From DATFVA01 sp963764235 (GTDB taxonomy: Bacteria > Bacteroidota > Ignavibacteria > Ignavibacteriales > Ignavibacteriaceae), in assembly GCA_963764235.1 (NCBI GenBank), contig CAVXRO010000004.1:124001-188000 (forward strand): 64,000 nt of DNA, written 5' to 3'. Both the position numbers and the translations under genes were made by a program. Shown here piece by piece: positions 35,378 to 42,044 of the stretch (position 1 is its first letter; the number at the start of each line of letters is the position of its first letter). The notes below the pieces were generated by a model. It was not told the DNA's origin and ran no database searches. It saw only the letters and a program-made list of their open reading frames with translations.

Positions 35378-36607
35378 TCAGAAGAAAAGCTGACGTTGTG
35401 TATGTGAATTTAAAGTAAGCCTGTTTATCATGTCTTCTGCATTCTTAATCGTTTCATCAACCCTGAGGGCGAGCACGGAAATATATGGGACAACTTTTTC
35501 AATATATTCCGGCTCACTTACCGGCAGATTGCCTTTTATTCTGCTTATAAATTTATTCATAGTTCTTGTATCTTCTTTAGTAACCATAACAACTACGTTA
35601 TTTGAGATCAGGCAGATTTTATCCTTCCTGTCAGAAGAAAGCCTGACGATATTCATCAGTTGATTTATAGTGAGCAGACCTTCTTTTTCTGCCTCGGGAT
35701 CAAGCCTGAAGGAAACAAGGGTGAATACCTGTCCTGTACTGCGATATAAAGCAATCTGATTATTAAGTATCAGCTGGAAATCATTTAGATTATAGAAATT
35801 TGTAAAAGTATAGTTTTCAGCAGGGATATCAAGGTCCGCCAGCGACTGGTACTGCAGACCTGATTCGGTTACAGCGGTAGTTTTTGTTCTCCTTTTAACC
35901 CCAGAGTAATCATCCGTTATTCCTTTAGAAGGTTCAAGCTGGTAATGAGCGCTAAATTTTCCCTGCGTATGTCCGATATTTGGAGTAATCGTTATTTTTC
36001 CTCCTGACAGACCTTCTGTGGATTCCTCTTTGTTGAGATACAATATACCGGTAGAGTTCAGTGCGAGAGTATCTGCAATTGAATTTGCCGCGGGTGTAGC
36101 GGGATCACCAAGAATAAATAAGCTGGTCACACTTTGATTTTCTATAGCTTCAGTAGTTTCGATAAACACATCCTGGAGAAGCGTCAGGTTTACAAAATTT
36201 ATAAATGGTGTGAGCTCATCGAAAATCATTTTATTCGGCTGGTACTGTTCTACAACTGTTACTATATCTCTGAGATACTCCACGAGAAATTCGTCTGTAT
36301 TCTCAACTTCCTGCAGGTCAGAGGGAGGAGCCACACGAACGACAATTACCCGGTTCTGATTCATATGAAGCTGAAGGTCAAAATCTATTGATGCAGCCTG
36401 TATCATAAGATCCTTTGGTCTCATACTTGTGAAGTAAAGACAAACCTCTTTCTGCTTTACACATTCTTTCGCAAACTGCAGTCCCAGAAGAGTTCTTCCC
36501 GATTTCCTTGGCCCGATTAAGAGATAAGTGCCACCTCTGTAAAATCCCCCCCAGGCATTATCAACAATTGAGATACCTGAATTAACCAGTTGAATTTTTT
36601 TCTTCAT
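35378..36607 (-). CDS. KaiC/RecA-like protein with altered Walker A and a C-terminal GGDEF-like domain
   Basis: A 409-residue cytoplasmic protein. Residues 1-235 are a KaiC-type RecA fold like that of the next upstream gene: GPRKSGRT at 32-39 (Arg38 replaces the Walker A lysine), TSMRPKDLMIQA after strand two, and Walker B MIFDE with Asp130-Glu131. Residues about 275-400 look like a degenerate GGDEF domain: FTLVSFRLDPE, then SDRKDKICLISNNVVVMV where GGDEF would be, and a final helix with ETIKNAEDMINR. Neither domain is likely to be a normal enzyme, so it may be a regulatory or ligand-sensing partner. It lies 12 bp before the TPR gene and 42 bp after the intact paralogue. Confidence 0.75.
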   Translation of the reverse strand: MKKKIQLVNSGISIVDNAWGGFYRGGTYLLIGPRKSGRTLLGLQFAKECVKQKEVCLYFTSMRPKDLMIQAASIDFDLQLHMNQNRVIVVRVAPPSDLQEVENTDEFLVEYLRDIVTVVEQYQPNKMIFDELTPFINFVNLTLLQDVFIETTEAIENQSVTSLFILGDPATPAANSIADTLALNSTGILYLNKEESTEGLSGGKITITPNIGHTQGKFSAHYQLEPSKGITDDYSGVKRRTKTTAVTESGLQYQSLADLDIPAENYTFTNFYNLNDFQLILNNQIALYRSTGQVFTLVSFRLDPEAEKEGLLTINQLMNIVRLSSDRKDKICLISNNVVVMVTKEDTRTMNKFISRIKGNLPVSEPEYIEKVVPYISVLALRVDETIKNAEDMINRLTLNSHTQRQLFF

Positions 36608-36648
36608 TTTATTTCAGTACCGTATTTTTGGTTAACTACAATTCCGGA

Positions 36649-37386
36649 TTAGAGCTTAATCCGTCTCTTATTCCCGGAACATTCCAATACCGAGAGATCT
36701 ATCTTCAACCCTCTTTCCCTGTCAAAGACATAATTTGACTTGAGTTCACCTGATTTGTGTTCAATATACGGCAGGAGCGATATTGTACCATACAAATCAT
36801 TTATTTCTTTATCGAGATAAATTAACCCGTTACTCACATCTGCAAGATGCTGCAGCAAGATTGACATCGCATCTGTAACAGGTTCTGCTGATATAATTAT
36901 ACTTGTTATGTTATGACTTTCGAGATTATTTTTAAATTTATCAAGAATTAATTCCAGCAGTGTGACATCCTTAAACCCGATAAAAGATGTTATCTCATCG
37001 AAAACTACCCTGGAAGGATAGTATTCGTTGATTGTATTAATAACGTCATCAAAATAATCAACCAGATCCTGATCCGGAGAGGGCGACGGAAAATCTCTGT
37101 CCGGAGGAATTACCCTGACGATTGTAACAAGCTTAGGACTAATTAAATCCATCGAATGAAGATTCATCCAATCAGCCTGTGCGGTTACTTCTTCATGGGT
37201 TTTACTGGTAAAATAAATAGAGCGTTCATTATGCGCGGCTCCTTCAAGTACAAATTTCAGTCCGAAATTCGATTTGCCGGATTTATGGCCGCCGATTAAA
37301 AGATAGTTGGAACCTTTATAAAGTCCGCCCCATCCCTCATCAATTAAACTTATCCCTGAGGATATTAATTCTAAATTATTTTGCAT
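36649..37386 (-). CDS. KaiC/RecA-like ATPase
   Basis: A 245-residue single-domain RecA/KaiC-type ATPase. The Walker A is GGHKSGKS at 32-39 with Lys38, and Walker B is VVFDE with Asp130-Glu131. These fall at the same residue numbers as in the next gene, so the two are clear tandem paralogues and may form a mixed oligomer, one member ATP-competent and one with Arg in the lysine position. The protein lacks the second KaiC domain, the phosphorylated Ser/Thr pair and any C-terminal extension. It resembles archaeal and bacterial single-domain KaiC-like proteins, whose roles are mostly unknown. Confidence 0.8.
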   Translation of the reverse strand: MQNNLELISSGISLIDEGWGGLYKGSNYLLIGGHKSGKSNFGLKFVLEGAAHNERSIYFTSKTHEEVTAQADWMNLHSMDLISPKLVTIVRVIPPDRDFPSPSPDQDLVDYFDDVINTINEYYPSRVVFDEITSFIGFKDVTLLELILDKFKNNLESHNITSIIISAEPVTDAMSILLQHLADVSNGLIYLDKEINDLYGTISLLPYIEHKSGELKSNYVFDRERGLKIDLSVLECSGNKRRIKL

Positions 37387-37590
37387 GTACCACGAAGGTT
37401 TTTGTTGAAAATGCCAAATATTATGCCGGTCAGAATAGTGCTTAAACCTTTAATATTAAATTCCTTACGGGTGCTGTCTGGACTAAACAGAGACAAAAGA
37501 TAAACGTATGTATTATAATGCAACAAACGGTAACTGAAGCATTATAAGACAATAAAGCAGGAAAATTGACTTAAAATAGTAATAAAGCTG

Positions 37591-38010
37591 TCATTTAACC
37601 GGGTAGGTGGCGATGAGTTCCCCAGTGGTCTTCAGAATATCTTTTTTATCAACCGGCTTTGCCAGGTAGCCGTTGGCGCCCATCCCCAGAAATTTTTCCC
37701 TGTCACCTTTCAGTGCATAAGCAGTAACTACAAGTATAGGAATAGGATAGGATTTGGGATCACTTTTAACCTTTACTATAACATCATTACCGTCCATTTC
37801 CCCGGGCAGGTTAATATCAAGAATAATAAGATCGTATTTATTTTTCCTGATATATTTAAGAGCATCAGAGGCATTCTGGACAGTATCTATTTCGTAATAA
37901 TCCCGAAGATAAATCTTAAGAATAAGCTGAGTTTCTGTATTATCCTCAACGATTAATACCTTCTTTCGTTCTTTCCCGGATGAAATATCAAAAAGCAGGG
38001 GAATCATCAT
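37591..38010 (-). CDS. Stand-alone response regulator receiver
   Basis: A 139-residue single receiver domain, VLIVEDNTETQ near residues 18-28, Asp65 in LIILDINLPG, Thr in VVTAYALKGDREKF and Lys in AKPVD. Its C-terminal part matches closely the receiver at the end of the 1100-residue hybrid sensor (VTAYVLPGDREKF...). This suggests shared ancestry and perhaps phosphate exchange. There is no output domain, so it probably acts by protein contact. It is the second gene of the locus, 204 bp ahead of the KaiC-like ATPase. Confidence 0.93.
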   Translation of the reverse strand: MMIPLLFDISSGKERKKVLIVEDNTETQLILKIYLRDYYEIDTVQNASDALKYIRKNKYDLIILDINLPGEMDGNDVIVKVKSDPKSYPIPILVVTAYALKGDREKFLGMGANGYLAKPVDKKDILKTTGELIATYPVK

Positions 38011-38028
38011 ATACGACCTGAATGATTA

Positions 38029-38658
38029 TTAGTTGGTTTCTTTCTTTGGAAAGTTAGTCCCCATAACTTCATCCCATACAGGGGAACTCACTCCAAATCC
38101 CTTGGTTGAATCCATATAGTGATGCTTCATATGATGATTTTTAATAGCGAGCCAGAATTTGTTATGCATATTGAAATGATGTACAGCATAATGTGTCATG
38201 TCGTAACCAAGATACCCTAGAATAAAACCCACAAAAAATGCAGCTACATTTAAGTGGCCAAGGATCAGAGTGAAAATAAGATAGAAAAGTATCGCCAGGG
38301 GTAAACTGACGGAAGGAGGCATCACAAGCCTTTTTGAATCATTAGGATAATCGTGATGAACTCCGTGAAAAATAAAGTGTATCTTGGCCCCGAACTCAGA
38401 TTTGAATTCGAAATGGAAAATAAATCTGTGTAGTGTATATTCAGTGAGACTCCATACAGCAATTCCGAGTATTATTAAAGTCAGTATTGTTACCGCAGAC
38501 TGTTCATAGAGGTAAACAGCTCTGTACATAAAATAGAAGACTACAGGCAGATAAATAAATAAAGGAACGGAGAAATGAACACGAGAAAAAATCTCCATAA
38601 AATCACTTTCGAACATCCTAACTGTTTCATCCTTGTTGGATACGAAGTTCTTAGCCAT
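38029..38658 (-). CDS. Fatty acid hydroxylase/sterol desaturase family membrane protein
   Basis: A 209-residue membrane-bound di-iron oxygenase. Four His clusters are visible: HRFIFH, HGVHHDYP, HYAVHH and HHMKHHY. Several membrane helices surround them. This set and the length fit the fatty acid 2-hydroxylase (Scs7/FA2H-like) group, which hydroxylates fatty acyl chains; sterol or carotenoid substrates are less likely. It would give 2-hydroxy fatty acids for lipids such as sphingolipids or hydroxylated lipid A. It opens the minus-strand locus, 18 bp before the receiver gene, but may belong to it only by position. Confidence 0.85.
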   Translation of the reverse strand: MAKNFVSNKDETVRMFESDFMEIFSRVHFSVPLFIYLPVVFYFMYRAVYLYEQSAVTILTLIILGIAVWSLTEYTLHRFIFHFEFKSEFGAKIHFIFHGVHHDYPNDSKRLVMPPSVSLPLAILFYLIFTLILGHLNVAAFFVGFILGYLGYDMTHYAVHHFNMHNKFWLAIKNHHMKHHYMDSTKGFGVSSPVWDEVMGTNFPKKETN

Positions 38659-38884
38659 TTATGTATTCCTCAATGTTGTTTTTATCAGAGCCTAATTTAA
38701 TAAAATTAAAATTCAATATTGCGAGAGGTGAACCAGATCATACGAGGAATTTTTGCCAGACGGAATATAAGTGCTTAAAAATATACGTATTACCAAATAA
38801 AATTAGAAATTCATTTGATATTAATTATTAAAGTTTTCATATTCTACTTCAAAATTTTATAGTTCATACTTTTACGGAGGTTAA

Positions 38885-40447
38885 ATGCCTGAAAATGGAG
38901 AGCGGGAACAATGGGGAACTAAGATCGGATTAATCCTGGCGGTTGCAGGAAACGCCGTCGGCCTGGGAAATTTTCTCAGATTTCCTGTTCAAGCTGCCCA
39001 AAACGGCGGCGGGGCATTCATGATTCCATATTTCATCTTCTTCCTTATCCTCGGTATTCCTCTGATGTGGATTGAATGGGGAATCGGCAGGCATGGCGGA
39101 AAATTCCGCCACGGAAGCGCACCAGGAATGTTTGATGTCATCTGGAAGAACAAGATGGCTAAATATTTCGGTGCTCTCGGGCTTTTTATCTCTATGACGA
39201 TACTCATCTATTATACTTATATTGAATCCTGGACACTCGGGTTCAGCATTTTTTCAGTATCAAAAATGTACTTCGATGAGAATACTGCCAATACGATGCG
39301 GAACTTTTTATACAGTTACCAGGGGCGGGAAACAGGTACACACTTCAGCAGCCTTCTCCCTGCTTATATTTTGATGGTGATTACTTTCGCAATCAATTTC
39401 TGGATATTATTCAAAGGAATTTCAAAAGGTATTGAGAAACTAGCTAAAATTGCGATGCCGTTGCTGATTATTTTCGGGGTTATACTAGCGGTGAGGATTA
39501 TAACCCTGGGAACTCCTAACCCAGCAATCCCTGAAAACAGCGTTGCAAATGGTTTTGCTTTTATATGGAATCCCGATTTCTCAAAGTTATCCAATCCTAC
39601 CATCTGGCTTGCTGCTGCTGGACAAATATTTTTTACTTTATCAGTAGGCATGGGAACGATACATGCCTATGCGAGCTATTTAAAACCCCAAGATGATATA
39701 GCATTATCAGGTTTAACAACGGCAGCCACAAATGAATTTGCAGAGGTTGTGCTGGGTGCTTCAATTGCTATACCAGTTGCAGTTGCTTTCTTTGGTCTGG
39801 ATGCAACAAAAGCCTTTGCCCAGGGAGGGGCTTTTGATCTGGGTTTTGTTTCTATGCCACTGATCTTCCAAAAAATTCCTTTGGGGGCTTTGTTCGGATT
39901 CCTCTGGTTTTTACTACTGTTTTTTGCCGGAATTACCTCATCTGTTGCGATGGGTCAGCCGGTAGTGGCATTCCTTGAGGATGAATTCGGTATGGACAGG
40001 AAAAAAGCTGTGATGACACTTGGAATTACAGTTTTAATAGCGGTACAGTTCGTCGTCTTCTTCCTCAAATTCGGTTTCCTTGATGAAATGGATTATTGGG
40101 CGGGAACATTCGGACTTGTAGTTTTTGCATTTATAGAAACTGTCCTGTTTATGTGGGTATTCGGTTCTGATAAGGCATGGAATGAAATGAACGCAGGGGG
40201 TGATTTTAAAATTCCCAGAATATTTTACTACATAATGAAATTCGTAACACCTCTTGTGCTGCTTGTAATTATGCTATGGTGGCTGATTAATGATGCAATT
40301 CCGATTTTCCTGTTATCGAATGCACAGGCTGAAAATGTACCCTATATCTGGGGGTCACGAATACTTATGCTTATAATAGCTCTTCTTATTTTGTTGATGG
40401 TAAAAAAAGCCTGGTCTAATCATACAGGTGAAGAGCTGCAGAGGTAA
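38885..40447 (+). CDS. Sodium:neurotransmitter symporter (SNF/NSS) family transporter
   Basis: A 520-residue sodium-coupled amino-acid transporter with about twelve membrane helices. The first helix has the family motif AVAGNAVGLGNFLRFP, which provides Na+ and substrate sites. The segment LSVGMGTIHAYASYL in the middle is also typical. The ATG has a strong GGAGG ribosome-binding site 6 bp upstream. A 37-codon gene follows it (40472-40585), resembling the small subunit of MetP-type methionine/alanine importers. Methionine or alanine are therefore plausible substrates (inference). Confidence 0.93.
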   Translation: MPENGEREQWGTKIGLILAVAGNAVGLGNFLRFPVQAAQNGGGAFMIPYFIFFLILGIPLMWIEWGIGRHGGKFRHGSAPGMFDVIWKNKMAKYFGALGLFISMTILIYYTYIESWTLGFSIFSVSKMYFDENTANTMRNFLYSYQGRETGTHFSSLLPAYILMVITFAINFWILFKGISKGIEKLAKIAMPLLIIFGVILAVRIITLGTPNPAIPENSVANGFAFIWNPDFSKLSNPTIWLAAAGQIFFTLSVGMGTIHAYASYLKPQDDIALSGLTTAATNEFAEVVLGASIAIPVAVAFFGLDATKAFAQGGAFDLGFVSMPLIFQKIPLGALFGFLWFLLLFFAGITSSVAMGQPVVAFLEDEFGMDRKKAVMTLGITVLIAVQFVVFFLKFGFLDEMDYWAGTFGLVVFAFIETVLFMWVFGSDKAWNEMNAGGDFKIPRIFYYIMKFVTPLVLLVIMLWWLINDAIPIFLLSNAQAENVPYIWGSRILMLIIALLILLMVKKAWSNHTGEELQR

Positions 40448-40471
40448 CAATAATAGAATTCTGAGGTTTAT

Positions 40472-40585
40472 ATGGGATTATCGACAGAAGGAATCATTTT
40501 TATATCAATAGCCTGGGGATGTATTTTTGTTCTTACAAGCTATTGTTTTACAAGAGTAATGAGATCCGAAAGGAAAAAGAAATAA
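40472..40585 (+). CDS. Small membrane subunit of the symporter (MetS-like)
   Basis: A 37-residue protein with a single membrane helix (about residues 7-27) followed by a basic C-terminus RSERKKK. It starts at ATG 40472 with GAGG upstream and lies 24 bp after the NSS transporter gene. In Corynebacterium, MetP needs a similarly short MetS for uptake, and small MetS-like proteins are common next to bacterial NSS transporters. Assignment rests on size, helix and position. It is too short for standard gene finding. Confidence 0.65.
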   Translation: MGLSTEGIIFISIAWGCIFVLTSYCFTRVMRSERKKK

Positions 40586-40588
40586 CGA

Positions 40589-40611
40589 AGAGATGAGCAA
40601 GGCTCATCTCT
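40589..40611. terminator. Convergent hairpin terminator between metS-like gene and phosphofructokinase
   Basis: A perfect 10-bp stem (AGAGATGAGC/GCTCATCTCT) with a 3-nt loop lies between two converging genes. T-rich DNA follows on the minus-strand side; the plus-strand side has only a weak T run. Confidence 0.7.
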
Positions 40612-40617
40612 CTCATA

Positions 40618-41997
40618 TTAATGCGGTATTATGCCGTTTATTTCTTCCTGATCGTTTGCATCCTTTTCCCCAGGCAGAAAGGCTCTATTAGTCTCAGTTG
40701 CAGCCAGACTGAATTTTCCGTTTTCAAGATTTTTATAAAGCCTGTCATTTTCAATCAGATAATAAAACTGATTCCTGAATTCTTCCAGAGAAATTCCGCA
40801 GGTAGCCGCATACTTGGCAAGTTCGTGCGGATCTTCGAAATCGGCCTGGCTTAATCTCAGCATATAACGGCGGGCGATATAAAAGGATTCGGATGAAGGA
40901 TCGACCATCCTGACTTTGGTTTTTCCTGTAACAGGATCAAGAATATTTTTAAAATAAAGAGGAACAAAATGTCCGTTCTGGATAGATACCATAGCGCCTG
41001 AGCCGCCATTAAGCATAAACTGGGCGGCGGAAAATCCTAAATCCCTTGTATATTCCATATCAAAAGGGATCGGATCGGCGCAGCGCAGCTCATAGCCTAT
41101 ATTCTTTGCAACTATGGTGGTCTTAAGATTAAAAGTTCTTAGTTTTTCCTGTACCTTATACTTTAAAATCTCACCGAAATTTATTTCCGCAATCCTAATG
41201 TTATCATGAGCATCTCTTTCGACATCGACCAGAGCCTGGAGATCAGCCTCCTCAAGGTGTTCTACCAATCCTTCAGCAAGTATAGCAACTCCATCAGACT
41301 TGCCGTAACTCATTCTTTTTACAATTGCTCCAACCAGGACATCGACCATATGTGAAAGTTTTATAGTGGGTCCCGGGAATTCCTCCGGAATTACAGTCAG
41401 TGTAGCACCGGCAGCCTTACCAATACCAAGAGCAAGGTGTCCTGCTTTTCTTCCCATGGATACGACAAAATACCAGCGGGAGGTGGTCTGCGCATCAACC
41501 ATCAGGTTTTTAACTAATTCAACTCCTATGTGCCTTGCAGTTTGAAATCCGAATGTTGGTATACCGTGAGGCAGATCAAGATCATTATCTATTGTTTTAG
41601 GTACATGTACAACTTTAATTCTTCCTGCAGCCATCTCATCCACCTTCAGGGCACTGTATGCAGTATCATCACCGCCGATGGTAATAAGTTTATCAACATT
41701 CAGCCTGAGAAGAGAGGTCACAGTATTCTCCAGGAGTTTTTTATCCTTTGTTGGATTCGATCGGGAGATCCCGATATATGATCCCCCACGGAAATGAATC
41801 CGACTTACATTCTGAATAGTCAGATTTTTTGTATGAGTAATGTCTCCCTGCATTAGCCATTTGAATCCATCCCTGATTCCAATTACTTCTATACCTTCCA
41901 ATCCTGCCCTTATTGTAGCAGCGCCTATCACACTATTTATCCCGGGTGCGGGACCTCCGCCAACCAATATTGCAAGCTTTTTGGGTGCTATTGACAT
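40618..41997 (-). CDS. Phosphofructokinase, probably pyrophosphate-dependent
   Basis: This enzyme phosphorylates fructose 6-phosphate in glycolysis. The ATG at 41997 is favoured by an AGGAAG site just upstream; a TTG at 42018 would add 7 residues. The length of about 459 residues exceeds the 320 of ATP-type PfkA. Key positions (counted from the longer start) read GGDD with Asp118 and PKTIDND with Lys141, where ATP-dependent enzymes have GGDG and PGTIDND. These two changes mark pyrophosphate-dependent enzymes. The catalytic Asp144 is kept. FRGGSYIGISRSNP and SMGRKAGHLALGIG match the long-type PFK group. The PPi use is inferred from these residues. Confidence 0.9.
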   Translation of the reverse strand: MSIAPKKLAILVGGGPAPGINSVIGAATIRAGLEGIEVIGIRDGFKWLMQGDITHTKNLTIQNVSRIHFRGGSYIGISRSNPTKDKKLLENTVTSLLRLNVDKLITIGGDDTAYSALKVDEMAAGRIKVVHVPKTIDNDLDLPHGIPTFGFQTARHIGVELVKNLMVDAQTTSRWYFVVSMGRKAGHLALGIGKAAGATLTVIPEEFPGPTIKLSHMVDVLVGAIVKRMSYGKSDGVAILAEGLVEHLEEADLQALVDVERDAHDNIRIAEINFGEILKYKVQEKLRTFNLKTTIVAKNIGYELRCADPIPFDMEYTRDLGFSAAQFMLNGGSGAMVSIQNGHFVPLYFKNILDPVTGKTKVRMVDPSSESFYIARRYMLRLSQADFEDPHELAKYAATCGISLEEFRNQFYYLIENDRLYKNLENGKFSLAATETNRAFLPGEKDANDQEEINGIIPH

Positions 41998-42044
41998 CAC
42001 TTCCTTCTCTTTCTTCAATCTTGTCTTCTGATTAATTCCAGTAT

